The position numbers and the translations under genes are program-made. From CALITV01 sp964415795 (GTDB lineage Bacteria; UBP6; UBA1177; JAKLFG01), in contig CAYQBN010000006.1 of the NCBI GenBank assembly GCA_964415795.1, forward strand, positions 91,488 through 155,487: DNA of 64,000 nucleotides, given 5' to 3'. This document shows positions 9,955-19,074 of the stretch, one piece after another. How positions within the stretch are numbered: the first letter of the stretch is position 1; each line of letters begins with the position of its first letter. The notes beneath the pieces are model-generated. The model ran no database searches, was not told the DNA's origin, and saw nothing but the letters and a program-made list of their open reading frames with translations.

Positions 9955-10787
9955 AATACCGACAGACGGCATCGCTCACCTCTTTTCTTACGATACGTCC
10001 CCGCGACGCTGTCGGTGACCTTTTCCTGCCGGAGTCGGTCGATGATGTCGTCCGCTTCACCGTCGAGCACCATTCCTTTTACCTTCTTGGCGGCGGATCG
10101 AACATCATCGCCGGAAAGGTGGGGCGCCCGGTGCTCAGCCTTCGTCTCCTCGACGGCGAGAGTTCGACGCACCGTGAAGAGGACGGAAAGATCGTGGTCT
10201 CGATGCCGGCGTGGGTGCGCACGGCGCAACTCGTCGAGTACCTCGTTGCCAATGGTCTTTCGGGTCTCGAGTTCATGGCGGGGATACCCGGGACGGTCGG
10301 TGGTGCGATCGCCGGAAACGCTGCGCCGAAGGGTTGCTCGTGGGATGGGATCGTCCGTTCGATCGCCTATGTGAAGGAAGGGAGCGTGCTCACGACCGTG
10401 CCTCGTTTCGCCTATCGGCAGATGGCCGGGGTCAAACCGCCTTTTGTCATCCTCTTCGCCGAACTCGTCCTCCGAAAGAGCACCGTTGCGCAGGTGAAGA
10501 AGCAGGTTTCCGCGTATGCGAAAAAACGCTTGCGGATCCCCTATCCCTCGGCAGGATCGCTCTTCAAGAATCCCGACGGCGTGTCGGCGGGAGAACTGCT
10601 CGAAAAGGCGGGATGCAAGGGATTGTCCATTGGTGACGCGGCGCTCTACGAAGAGCACGCGAATATCGTGATAAACCGCGGCGACGCCGCCTACGGAGAC
10701 TTTGTCGCGCTCCGGGACGAGGCGGTGAAACGGGTTTTCCGCACATGCGGCGTGCGTCTCGAGCCGGAGGTGAAGTTTTGGGACTGA
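9951..10787 (+). CDS. murB: UDP-N-acetylenolpyruvoylglucosamine reductase MurB
   Basis: FAD-dependent reductase completing UDP-MurNAc. FAD-domain motifs LLGGGSNIIA and GLEFMAGIPGTVGGAIAGNA are clear, and the catalytic serine lies in PSAGSLFKNP. 278 residues, consistent with a compact type II MurB. I placed the start at the ATG overlapping the murC stop. A longer in-frame version from 9882 would add 23 Arg/Gly-rich residues that read as out-of-frame murC. Confidence 0.94.
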   Translation: MKYRQTASLTSFLTIRPRDAVGDLFLPESVDDVVRFTVEHHSFYLLGGGSNIIAGKVGRPVLSLRLLDGESSTHREEDGKIVVSMPAWVRTAQLVEYLVANGLSGLEFMAGIPGTVGGAIAGNAAPKGCSWDGIVRSIAYVKEGSVLTTVPRFAYRQMAGVKPPFVILFAELVLRKSTVAQVKKQVSAYAKKRLRIPYPSAGSLFKNPDGVSAGELLEKAGCKGLSIGDAALYEEHANIVINRGDAAYGDFVALRDEAVKRVFRTCGVRLEPEVKFWD

Positions 10788-10795
10788 GGAAGGAT

Positions 10796-11704
10796 ATGAC
10801 GATGCGCTTAACGAAGGATACGCACATCGCGGTAGTTATGGGTGGTCTCTCCGATGAGCGGGAGATCAGCCTGCAGACGGGATCGCTCGTGGCAGAGGCG
10901 CTTGAGAATGGCGGCTATCGGCGGGTCACGCGGATAGACATGGGGCGCGATATCGATGTCGTTCTTCGAAAGACGCGTCCCGATGTGGTCTTCAACGCGC
11001 TCCACGGTACCTACGGCGAGGACGGTCGCATGCAGGGATTGCTCGACCTCCTCGGCATCCCCTACACCGGATCGGGGGTCGCCGCGTCGGCGATAGGGAT
11101 GAACAAGATACTTACCAAGATGGTGATGCGCCATCTCGCGATACCGGTGGCCAGCGATGTCGCCGTAGTCGCCGAGGAGGGGATCGCCGCGCCGCTTCCC
11201 TATCCATTCGTCTTCAAAGATCCCGAGAATGGTTCGAGCAAGGGGGTCTTCATCGTGCACGAGGAGGCGGAGTGGCGTGCCGCACTCGAGAAAGTCGTTG
11301 GGAAACGAATGCTCGTCGAAGAGTATGTCAGGGGACGCGAGATCACGGTGGCGGTGCTCTGCGGCGAGGTGCTCGGCGATGTCGAGATCGTGCCGGCGAA
11401 GAAGTTCTACGATTACGAGGCGAAGTATTTCGATGAACATACCCGGTATGTGCCTGATCCCGGTTACGACCCGGGGATGCGTGAGGCCATGTGGCGTCAT
11501 GCCCTTGATCTCCACCGGGCGCTCGGGTGCCGCGGGGTCACGCGAAGCGATTTCATCGTGGCGTCCGATCGCTTTGTCATGCTCGAGATAAACACGCTTC
11601 CCGGCATGACGAGCCATTCGCTCGTACCGATGGCGGCTGCCCGGCGCGGTATCTCATACCTTGCGCTCATTGAACGACTGCTTACGGAGGCGCTGGAAGG
11701 ATGA
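10796..11704 (+). CDS. ddl: D-alanine--D-alanine ligase
   Basis: ATP-grasp ligase making D-Ala-D-Ala for MurF. The N-terminal GGLSDEREISLQTG, the central VEEYVRGREITVAVL, and the C-terminal EINTLPGMTSHSL carry the ATP, substrate and Mg ligands. About 302 residues, the short Ddl class. Two ATGs (10796 and 10802) are served by the AGGAAGGA stretch. I give the first. The stop overlaps the ftsQ start. Confidence 0.94.
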   Translation: MTMRLTKDTHIAVVMGGLSDEREISLQTGSLVAEALENGGYRRVTRIDMGRDIDVVLRKTRPDVVFNALHGTYGEDGRMQGLLDLLGIPYTGSGVAASAIGMNKILTKMVMRHLAIPVASDVAVVAEEGIAAPLPYPFVFKDPENGSSKGVFIVHEEAEWRAALEKVVGKRMLVEEYVRGREITVAVLCGEVLGDVEIVPAKKFYDYEAKYFDEHTRYVPDPGYDPGMREAMWRHALDLHRALGCRGVTRSDFIVASDRFVMLEINTLPGMTSHSLVPMAAARRGISYLALIERLLTEALEG

Positions 11705-12531
11705 AACGCCTTCTTTCATTCCTGATGTCTTGCGCGCTGATAGCTATCGTCTATTTGACCGCGCTTCTCGTCTCCGCGGGGTTTGTCGGACTCGAGCGTC
11801 TTTCGGCGGCGATCCACGACAGCGACTTCTTCGCGGTGATCCCCGAACGAGTGGTCATCGAGGGAGCCCGCCGCCTCGATCGATCCGAGATGCTGCTTCT
11901 TGCAGGGCTCGATCGACGCGTCAGTTGGTTCGACATAGACGAGCACCGCATTGAGCTCTTCATTCGCGCGAACGGCTGGACGAAGCGGTGTGCGGTGAAC
12001 ACCGTCTTCCCGAACGGAGTGCGCATATTCGTCGAAGAGTACGAACCGGCCGTTGTGGTATACCGCCGCGAGACGACCGGTGAGGGAGGCGAGGCGCTCT
12101 ACGGCATGTGGTTCGCCGATCGTGACGGAACGGTATTCAAGAAAATGTTTCCCGGGGAGCATCGGAGCGATCTGCCGCTCTTCTTTGTTGAGAGCGATGT
12201 CTCGACGAATCGCCAAAGGGAACTCATTCGGCGAGCGGTCGCGATCGCTGACGAATGGAACAAGCATCGCGGGATCTGTCTCGCCCGCGGCATCTCTTAT
12301 GGTACGGTAGAGGGATTTTCTCTCGAGTGCGAGTTTCCCGATCGGCGTCGCTCGACGATCGTCTTGGGCGATGTGGCGGATGACGAGGTGGTATCGCGCT
12401 GCGGTGAATTGTTCCGGCGCACCGCCGCCAGTTTGCGCGCCAAACGGTTGTTCGCCGGAGAGTACCTGTTCGAGACGCATGGGGGAGAGACGAAACTCGT
12501 TGCCGGACGACTGGTGCAACATAAGGAATAG
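11701..12531 (+). CDS. ftsQ: Cell division protein FtsQ
   Basis: Bitopic divisome protein linking FtsB/L to the ring. One N-terminal membrane segment (residues about 5-28) precedes a POTRA-type domain (VVIEGARRLDRSEML onwards) and the beta-rich FtsQ domain. 276 residues. The sequence is weakly conserved, as is normal for FtsQ, so the call leans on topology, the POTRA pattern and position between ddl and ftsA. ATGA overlap with ddl. Confidence 0.88.
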   Translation: MKRLLSFLMSCALIAIVYLTALLVSAGFVGLERLSAAIHDSDFFAVIPERVVIEGARRLDRSEMLLLAGLDRRVSWFDIDEHRIELFIRANGWTKRCAVNTVFPNGVRIFVEEYEPAVVVYRRETTGEGGEALYGMWFADRDGTVFKKMFPGEHRSDLPLFFVESDVSTNRQRELIRRAVAIADEWNKHRGICLARGISYGTVEGFSLECEFPDRRRSTIVLGDVADDEVVSRCGELFRRTAASLRAKRLFAGEYLFETHGGETKLVAGRLVQHKE

Positions 12532-12540
12532 GAGCATACG

Positions 12541-13764
12541 ATGGTGAAAAGAGAGAATTTCATTACCGCGCTCGATGTCGGGACCGCTAAGGTGACGGCG
12601 CTCGTTGCCACCGTCTCTCCCGAGGGGCGGATACAGTTCGTCGGCAAGGGATCGGCGCGGAATCCCGACGGCATGATCGGCGGGAATGTCGTCAACATGG
12701 AGGCGACGACGCGTGCCATCAACGAAGCGGTTACCGAAGCCGACAAGATCTGCGACGCGCACATAAAATCGGTGGTGCTCGGTCTGTCGGGCGACCACAT
12801 CTCGTCGGTCAACAGCCATGGTGTCGTTACGATACGGGGCCGCGAAGTGGCCCAAAGCGACATCGATCGGGTGATCGAGCAGGCGAAGAACATCAATCTT
12901 TCGACCGACCGCTACATTGTCAATTGGGAGATAGGTGAGTTCATCGTTGACGACCAGAACGGCATTAGGAAACCCAAAGGGATGGCGGGACGCCGGCTCG
13001 AGGTCAAGATACATATCGTCACCGCATCGGTCGCCATGATGCAGAACCTTGTGAGAAGCGTCACGAACGCGGGCTTGCAGGTTGATTCGGTGGTGGTGAA
13101 CGGATTGGCCTCTGCCGAGGCGGTCCTGCAGGAGGACGAGAAGCAACTCGGTGTCGCTCTCGTGGACATCGGCGACGGCACGGCCGATGTCGTCGTCTAT
13201 AAACAGGGACGACTCGCATATACCGCGGTGGTTCCGATGGGAGGGGGATTCATTACCCGGGACATCTCCATTGCGCTCCGGATGCCTCCTGCCGAGGCGG
13301 AACGGGTCAAATGTCGTTACGGGTGCGCGGTTCCGGCTTCCGTGAGCCCGGAAGAAGAGATAGAGGTCATGTGCATCGGGGACGAGGAGAAACGACTCAT
13401 CAAGTCCCAGATACTCGCGCAGGTCATCTCTCCGCGCGTTGACGAGATCCTTACGCAGGTGCGCCGCCGCATGGCCGAGGACCTCAAGGATACCTTCATC
13501 TCTTCGGGCGTGGTGCTTACCGGTGGCACGGCGAACCTGCGGTATATCAAGAATCTTGCCGAAGAGACGCTCGGATTGCCGGTGCGCATCGGGCGGCCCG
13601 TCATCGCCGAGGACGGGATGGGGTTCGCCGAACTGCTCCGTGATCCCGCTTGTGCCGCCGCGGTCGGTATCGTCTACTATCACTTGCGGCGAGGCATGGT
13701 TCGGGAGAACAATGGCGGGATGTTCGGTCGCTTGGGAAAATGGGTCGAGAAATTCTTTCGGTAG
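12541..13764 (+). CDS. ftsA: Cell division protein FtsA
   Basis: Actin-fold protein that tethers FtsZ filaments to the inner membrane. ITALDVGTAKVTALVA is phosphate loop 1, VALVDIGDGTADVVVY phosphate loop 2, and VVLTGGTANLRYI the adenosine motif. The C-terminal end (GRLGKWVEKFFR) is a short amphipathic helix of the kind used for membrane binding. 407 residues. Start follows an AGGAG, 9 bp after ftsQ. Confidence 0.96.
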   Translation: MVKRENFITALDVGTAKVTALVATVSPEGRIQFVGKGSARNPDGMIGGNVVNMEATTRAINEAVTEADKICDAHIKSVVLGLSGDHISSVNSHGVVTIRGREVAQSDIDRVIEQAKNINLSTDRYIVNWEIGEFIVDDQNGIRKPKGMAGRRLEVKIHIVTASVAMMQNLVRSVTNAGLQVDSVVVNGLASAEAVLQEDEKQLGVALVDIGDGTADVVVYKQGRLAYTAVVPMGGGFITRDISIALRMPPAEAERVKCRYGCAVPASVSPEEEIEVMCIGDEEKRLIKSQILAQVISPRVDEILTQVRRRMAEDLKDTFISSGVVLTGGTANLRYIKNLAEETLGLPVRIGRPVIAEDGMGFAELLRDPACAAAVGIVYYHLRRGMVRENNGGMFGRLGKWVEKFFR

Positions 13765-13773
13765 GGGGGCGAG

Positions 13774-15261
13774 ATGAACCGGTATGGTGAGCAAACGCTG
13801 GTAAAGATCGGCGTCATCGGTGTCGGAGGCGCAGGCGGAAACGCCGTGAGTCGGATGGTGCAGGAACGACAGATGTCCGAACAGGATGTCTTCCACGGTG
13901 TCCTCGTGATGGCGGCGAACACCGATGTGCAGGACCTCGACCGGTCGGGCGCCGAGGTGAAAGTTCAGTTGGGGCCGAACAAAACCAAGGGGTTCGGTGC
14001 CGGTGCCAATCCGGAGGTGGGAAGAGAAGCGGCCGAGGAAAGTCGGGTGGAGATCGCGAACAATATCGATGGCCTCGATATGCTCTTTATCACCGCCGGC
14101 ATGGGAGGAGGGACCGGTACCGGTGCGGCACCGGTCATCGCGGAGGTGGCGAAGAGTGCCGGGGTGTTGACCGTCGCCGTGGTCACGACCCCGTTCTCGT
14201 TCGAGGGCGCGCAACGGATACGGGTTGCCCGGGAGGGACTCGATCGGCTCCGTGCGCAGGTGGATGCGATAGTCGTCATACCGAATGAGAAATTGGTGAG
14301 CCTTGCCGACGACTATGCTACCTGCGACGAGATGTTCCGGCGTTCCGACGAAGTGCTCATCCGCGCGGTGCGATCCATGGCCGATGTTGTCCAGCATCCG
14401 GCGACTCATCACATCGACTTCGCCGATGTGCGTGCCGTCATGTGCGGTATGGGCGAGGCGGTCATCGGCGTTGGCGCGGCGGCAGGAGACAATGCGGCGC
14501 TCGCCGCGGTGCGCGAGGCGCTGGGGAATCCGCTTCTTTCCGATGCGAGCATTCGGGGGGCGCGGCGCCTTCTTCTCCACTTTACCACCCCTCAGCGTTT
14601 CACCATGAGAGAGATGACCATGGCATGCCAGTTCGTCTCGGAACAGTTGCACGAGAACCCCCTGTTCATCTGGGGCATCCGCTATGACGATACCCGCGAT
14701 ACGGTCCAAGCGCTTATCGTTGCGGAGGCAGTGGCTTCCGGCGCGCCGCTTCAAACGCCTCGTGCCCGGAATGTGACATCAGAATCGCAAAGCCTCTTGT
14801 TCGAGATGGATGCGGCGAAAGAGCCGCGAACGGCGGCGAAAAAGCCGGCGAAGCCGGAGGTGGCGGAGCCTCCCGCGCCACCGGTCACTACCGCTCCTCC
14901 GTGTGAGGTGGAAACGGCGGCACCCGCCCCTCGTGCGGCGATGGCACCGGCGAGCGAGGCGAAAGGGCGTTTCAGAGACAGCGACCCGGTGACGGCGAAG
15001 GTCGATCTTTCAGAACGGGTGCTCTTCCAACTTCCCGCTCAGATGAACCCTGCCGATCTCGAGGACCTGTCGGTTCCAGCCGTTGTTCGTCAGCAGATGC
15101 GCGCCCAACGCGCGAAGGAAGCGACCAAGCAACAAGAGATGCCGCCTTTGCCTGAGACGCGCGTTTCCTCTCCCCATGTCGATACCCTCGAACAGAGAGA
15201 AGCCGTCAAGGAGATGGTTCCTGTTTCTGCCAGAGGAAAGAGCGATAATAAACATCAGTGA
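13774..15261 (+). CDS. ftsZ: Cell division protein FtsZ with long C-terminal tail
   Basis: Tubulin-like GTPase forming the division ring. GVIGVGGAGGNAVSRM and the tubulin signature GMGGGTGTGAAP are intact, as is the FADVRAVM synergy-loop region. The globular part ends near residue 325. A Pro/Ala/Lys-rich linker then leads to DLSVPAVVRQ at residues 431-440, which resembles the conserved C-terminal peptide that binds FtsA. Unusually, about 55 more residues follow that peptide, making the protein 495 residues, longer than most FtsZ. The stop overlaps a GTG start of the next gene. Confidence 0.96.
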   Translation: MNRYGEQTLVKIGVIGVGGAGGNAVSRMVQERQMSEQDVFHGVLVMAANTDVQDLDRSGAEVKVQLGPNKTKGFGAGANPEVGREAAEESRVEIANNIDGLDMLFITAGMGGGTGTGAAPVIAEVAKSAGVLTVAVVTTPFSFEGAQRIRVAREGLDRLRAQVDAIVVIPNEKLVSLADDYATCDEMFRRSDEVLIRAVRSMADVVQHPATHHIDFADVRAVMCGMGEAVIGVGAAAGDNAALAAVREALGNPLLSDASIRGARRLLLHFTTPQRFTMREMTMACQFVSEQLHENPLFIWGIRYDDTRDTVQALIVAEAVASGAPLQTPRARNVTSESQSLLFEMDAAKEPRTAAKKPAKPEVAEPPAPPVTTAPPCEVETAAPAPRAAMAPASEAKGRFRDSDPVTAKVDLSERVLFQLPAQMNPADLEDLSVPAVVRQQMRAQRAKEATKQQEMPPLPETRVSSPHVDTLEQREAVKEMVPVSARGKSDNKHQ

Positions 15262-16646
15262 AAAACCGTTCCGTCGCCTACTTCTTTCCCGCCGAACGAA
15301 AGGTCGCCCTTTCCAATCTCGCCCCGCATTTCTTCGTAGATGCGTTCCGTTCGAGGTACCAGCTCGATCTCCTGTTCTCCGACGAGGAAGTGTCCTTGTT
15401 CGAACGGAGACGGTTGCGCGATTTTGCGCTGATATTCGCGGGTTTCTCGTACGAAACGGGGTTGCTTTCCTTCGTGCGCCATCTTGCTCTTCAAGGCGTA
15501 CCGGTGTTGAAACGCGACCGACCCGAGGGAAGATTCCCGTGTCTTATAGCGGGAGGAGTAGCCGCGTCGCTGAATCCACTACCGCTTCTCGACATTTGTG
15601 ATGCGGTCCTCTGCGGGGAGGCCGAAGTGATGTATGATGACCTTTGTAGGGCACTCGATGACCCGGTAGGGGCGCTTGAATGGCTGCCATCGGTTCCTTA
15701 CGCAGCTTCGGAAGACGCCATTCCGATGCCGGTTCGGGCCCCTGCGGGATCGTTCGCGGTGAGCAGTCACCCGTTTCTTGATCGGTTCGGCAACGAGTTC
15801 GGCGATCGCGTCGTGCTCGAACTCGACCGCGGGTGCGTAGGGAACTGCCACTTTTGCGCGGCCCGCCACCTCTACGGCTCACGACGGGAAGCCGATCAGT
15901 TGCGCCTTCTCGCGGCAGCAGAGAAGGCATTCGCGCGGGGAAAGGGGATCGCGCTTCTGGGAACCGCTGTCGAGAGCGTGTCCTGTTTTCCCGATCTCAT
16001 CGACCGGGCCATTGCGGCGGGCAAGGATGTCTCGCTTTCTTCGGTCCGGATCGCGGGATTCACGCCGGAGGTGGCGCAGCGTCTTTCTAACGCAGGGGTG
16101 AAAACGGTGACCTTCGCTCCCGAGAGTATGCGAGAGTCGACCCGCCGCCATATCGGAAAGCCTCTTTCGGACGAGGTGTTCCGGAGAGCGCTCGCGATGG
16201 CTGGATCGTACCGTTTCAAGGTGAAGCTCTACCTCATGGCGGGATTGCCGGAGACCGATGCGCAGGAGGAGGCGGAGGCCATCGTTTCCTTTCTCGGCGA
16301 AATGATGCGGCAGAAAGAACGGATCCCCCTTTCGCTGAGCATCGCGCCGTTCTGCCCAAAACCGGGAACCCCGTTCGCCGATCGCGCGCTGATGCCAAAG
16401 AAGGAGTACGAACGCTTTCGAGAGATCGTGGAACGCGGGGTACGAAGCATCTCTCCGCGTGTATCGGTGGAATGGTTCTCGTGGCGCGAGTCGCTTCTTC
16501 AAACGGCGGTGGGAAGATTCGATGTCGATACGGGGAGCCGATTCTTGGCCGCTTATGCAAGCGCCGGTACCGTACGCGAAGCGGAGCGACGGACAGGCAT
16601 CGTTCTGAACGATTTTATTGGAGGAGGCGATGGTGGTGCCCGGTAA
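15258..16646 (+). CDS. Radical SAM protein of unknown function
   Basis: 462-residue radical SAM enzyme. The 4Fe-4S ligands are the three cysteines of RGCVGNCHFC near residue 195. The N-terminal 150 residues look like the B12-binding-type Rossmann region often fused to radical SAM domains (LIAGGVAASLNPLPLLD, then GEAEVMYDD), but the canonical DxHxxG cobalamin motif is not seen. The GTG start overlaps the ftsZ stop (GTGA), so it is co-transcribed with the dcw cluster. Its substrate cannot be told from sequence. It overlaps the Nudix gene by 17 bp. Confidence 0.85.
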   Translation: MKNRSVAYFFPAERKVALSNLAPHFFVDAFRSRYQLDLLFSDEEVSLFERRRLRDFALIFAGFSYETGLLSFVRHLALQGVPVLKRDRPEGRFPCLIAGGVAASLNPLPLLDICDAVLCGEAEVMYDDLCRALDDPVGALEWLPSVPYAASEDAIPMPVRAPAGSFAVSSHPFLDRFGNEFGDRVVLELDRGCVGNCHFCAARHLYGSRREADQLRLLAAAEKAFARGKGIALLGTAVESVSCFPDLIDRAIAAGKDVSLSSVRIAGFTPEVAQRLSNAGVKTVTFAPESMRESTRRHIGKPLSDEVFRRALAMAGSYRFKVKLYLMAGLPETDAQEEAEAIVSFLGEMMRQKERIPLSLSIAPFCPKPGTPFADRALMPKKEYERFREIVERGVRSISPRVSVEWFSWRESLLQTAVGRFDVDTGSRFLAAYASAGTVREAERRTGIVLNDFIGGGDGGAR

Positions 16647-17067
16647 GTATCTTGTCGTGACCGCTGCGTATATTGTCCGATCGGGCAAGGTGTTCATTGC
16701 CCGTCGCGCCGACGAGGGCGCACTCCGCGGGAAATGGGAGTTCCCGGGAGGAAAGATGGAGCCGGGGGAGACGCCGCAGGCGTGCCTTGCGCGAGAACTG
16801 AAAGAGGAATTCGGCGTGACGGCGGTGGTCGGCGAGGTGGTCACCGAGGTCGTACATCACTACGACGAGACGGTGGTCCATCTCATCGTTCTCCGGGTCC
16901 GACGCGTCTCAGGGCGTTTTGTTCCCACCGAACACGATGCGATGGCATGGGTAATGCCTGAGGATCTTTTGTCGTATGATCTCGCGCCGGCGGATATCCC
17001 TGTTGCGCGTCTTTTGGCCGAACGGGGGGTCAGTCGAGCGCGCCGCCGGCGGACAAGAGATCGATGA
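16630..17067 (+). CDS. MutT-like Nudix hydrolase
   Basis: Small hydrolase, probably sanitising 8-oxo-dGTP or another nucleotide. The complete Nudix box runs GGKMEPGETPQACLARELKE and continues EFGV, matching Gx5Ex7REUxEExGU. About 145 residues. ATG 16630 follows GGAGGAGG. A TTG at 16618 in the same frame is less likely. MutT itself is the best guess from the ARRADEGALRGKWEFPGG stretch, but specificity is uncertain. The 3' end overlaps the convergent ankyrin gene by 38 bp. Confidence 0.9.
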   Translation: MVVPGKYLVVTAAYIVRSGKVFIARRADEGALRGKWEFPGGKMEPGETPQACLARELKEEFGVTAVVGEVVTEVVHHYDETVVHLIVLRVRRVSGRFVPTEHDAMAWVMPEDLLSYDLAPADIPVARLLAERGVSRARRRRTRDR

Positions 17068-17644
17068 TCGTCTGGTCGCCGTTCTCCCGGGCGATGCGCA
17101 TCGCGGTAAGACCGCTCTTTGCCTTCCTGTTGACATCGGCTCCCTGCTCGATGAGGTACGCGACGACCGGTGCGTGACGGAACCGCGTAGCGAACATGAG
17201 CGGTGTAAGGCCGTTCTGATTTTCGGCATCGACCGAGATGCCCTGTTCGACGAGTTTCGTGACCGCGGCGAGGTCGCCGTCGCGCGCCGCTTGGAGCAGT
17301 TTGCGTTCTTCGGCGGCGCGGTCGTAAATGACCGATTTGAAGTCTATGGTGTTTGGTTCGGGAGTTGATCCGACGGGGCCCGGGACAGGAGCGGCTGGCT
17401 CCTTCCGAGCTGTCTGTTTCTTTCTGTCCTTTTCTTCTGCGGCACGACGCTCTTCTTCCGCTTTCATCTTCTTCAGGTCGGCTTCACGGATCATTGCTGT
17501 CTCGTCGAGGATATGGAGCACCGCGAACAGCACGAGCGCGACGAAGGAGGCGAGCGCTCCGGCGATCCCCGATTGTTGGAGCGCCAAGGTCACGACGACG
17601 AAGAGCGCGAGTGCCGCCCACTTGGTGTATCGGGTATGCGCCAT
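17030..17644 (-). CDS. Membrane-anchored ankyrin-repeat protein
   Basis: 204 residues. Two N-terminal hydrophobic segments (about 8-47) are followed by a highly charged Lys/Glu coiled-coil-like stretch (55-85), a Pro-rich linker, and three ankyrin repeats (about 112-204) with the usual GLTPLMFATR and GADVNRKAKSGLTAMRIA pattern. Likely an inner-membrane scaffold with repeats on one face. No enzymatic motif. Start is supported by GGAGG upstream and a promoter at 17672-17700. Confidence 0.85.
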   Translation of the reverse strand: MAHTRYTKWAALALFVVVTLALQQSGIAGALASFVALVLFAVLHILDETAMIREADLKKMKAEEERRAAEEKDRKKQTARKEPAAPVPGPVGSTPEPNTIDFKSVIYDRAAEERKLLQAARDGDLAAVTKLVEQGISVDAENQNGLTPLMFATRFRHAPVVAYLIEQGADVNRKAKSGLTAMRIARENGDQTIIDLLSAGGALD

Positions 17645-17671
17645 GGATTCCTCCGCGAAAAAGCTGCACTG

Positions 17672-17700
17672 ATTCTATGAGCAAACAATGACAAAAGCAA
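17672..17700 (-). promoter_or_regulatory. Sigma70-like promoter for the ankyrin gene
   Basis: Read on the minus strand: TTGCTT (17695-17700), 17 bp, TAGAAT (17672-17677). It overlaps the first codons of the divergent radical SAM gene at 17688. Confidence 0.55.
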
Positions 17701-19010
17701 GCGGGACGGTAAAAGTGGACATCGGGAGCCTCTCGCGGCATAGTGCCCGCGATAGGGAGAAGCAGGTGACTGGAACGCCGTTGTTCATCTTTCGCGCGAC
17801 GACGGGAAATCGTACCGCTGTTCGTACGCTGATCGCCTCTCTTGAAGCGATCGGCGTCGAGCCGGGGCCGGTGCGCGTTGTTCGAACTCTGAGGGAGGTT
17901 CACGATCTTTCTCCTGAAGGGTCTCCGCTATTCCTCTTTTCGGCCATGTCATGGGATTTCCCGGAACGGGTCGCCGAGATGTGCTTTCTTCGTCGCCGGT
18001 TCCCGCGTTCCCGTTTCGTTATCGGTGGTCCGCATCCTTCGGCGCGGCCGCGTGAAGCGCTTGATGCCGGATTCGATTATGCGGCGGTGGGGGAAGGGGA
18101 AGAGATCGTACGCGCTCTCTGGGAACGGGTTCGGGAGGGACGGCCGCTCGACGATGTGCAGGGGCTCTACCGGATCGAGGGCGATGCTCTTGTCGGGACT
18201 CCCGCGGCTCCGGTGGACATCGAAGGGTTTCCGATGATGGCTCACCGCTTCGTATTGCATGGACCCATCGAGATATCACGGGGCTGTGCGAGCGCCTGCC
18301 GCTACTGTCAGACCTCGTTCTTCCACGGCGCGAAAGAACGGTGGCGGAGCCATGAGACGATCACGGCGACGGTGGAGGAATTGGTTCGGCATGATTTTGC
18401 CTATTACCGCTTCCTTTCGCCGAACGCGCTCGGGTGGCACAATCCGGGGAACAGGACACCGGAGGCGATCCATCGGCTCCTTGCCGACATTCGGCGCATC
18501 GTTGGGCCGCACCGCAAGGTCATCTTCGGCACCTTCCCCGCCGAGATACGCCCGGAGTTCGTGACCCGCGACAACATGGCGGTGATCAAAAGATACTGTG
18601 ACAACCCGATCATCGTCATCGGCGGCCAATCGGGAAGCGACGCGATGCTCGAGAAGATGCACCGGGGTCACACCGTTGCCGACATTTATCGAGCGGTCGA
18701 GAACACCATTGCCGTCGGTCTGCATCCCATCGTTGACCTTTTGTTCGGTCTTCCGGGCGAGACGCCCGATGACCTTTCTGCGACGGTGCGGATGATGGAT
18801 GACCTGCTCGCCAAGGGCGCGCACATTCGCGGTCATGTCTTCATGCCGCTTCCCGGCACGCCGTGGGAGCACGAATCGCCCGGCGACATTCCCGACGAAC
18901 TCGTGCGCCGTTTCAAACTGATGTCGTCAAAAGGGGCGATGTCGGGCTGCTGGGAAGAACAACTCCGGGAAAATCGGCGCCAATTGAGAGAAACCGATAA
19001 AAACCGTTGA
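17688..19010 (+). CDS. B12-binding/radical SAM protein, MJ_1487-like
   Basis: Protein with an N-terminal B12-binding-like domain (FVIGGPHPSARPREALDAG, then AVGEGEEIV) and a radical SAM domain whose cluster cysteines lie in ISRGCASACRYCQ near residue 200. The C-terminal half keeps VDLLFGLPGETPDD and FMPLPGTPWE, common to this family. 440 residues from ATG 17688. An in-frame GTG at 17766 preceded by AGGGAGAAG may be the true start and would remove a non-conserved 26-residue leader. Function unknown. Members of this group are radical SAM enzymes without a settled substrate. Confidence 0.85.
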   Translation: MTKASGTVKVDIGSLSRHSARDREKQVTGTPLFIFRATTGNRTAVRTLIASLEAIGVEPGPVRVVRTLREVHDLSPEGSPLFLFSAMSWDFPERVAEMCFLRRRFPRSRFVIGGPHPSARPREALDAGFDYAAVGEGEEIVRALWERVREGRPLDDVQGLYRIEGDALVGTPAAPVDIEGFPMMAHRFVLHGPIEISRGCASACRYCQTSFFHGAKERWRSHETITATVEELVRHDFAYYRFLSPNALGWHNPGNRTPEAIHRLLADIRRIVGPHRKVIFGTFPAEIRPEFVTRDNMAVIKRYCDNPIIVIGGQSGSDAMLEKMHRGHTVADIYRAVENTIAVGLHPIVDLLFGLPGETPDDLSATVRMMDDLLAKGAHIRGHVFMPLPGTPWEHESPGDIPDELVRRFKLMSSKGAMSGCWEEQLRENRRQLRETDKNR

Positions 19011-19035
19011 CCTTTTGCGTTGAAGGGAATACAAC
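19007..19035 (+). promoter_or_regulatory. Sigma70-like promoter for the DUF1566 gene
   Basis: TTGACC (19007-19012), 17 bp, TACAAC (19030-19035). The -35 box overlaps the stop codon of the preceding gene. Confidence 0.5.
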
Positions 19036-19074
19036 AACAGGTGCCGATTGGGAGGATATCTAAGGGAGAAGATC

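Noticed and set aside
11716..14754. Open frame of about 1012 codons on the minus strand opposite ddl, ftsQ, ftsA and ftsZ
   Set aside because: It is antisense to four well-conserved genes, is rich in Arg/His/Asp as expected from the GC-rich complement, and has no recognisable domain or ribosome site.
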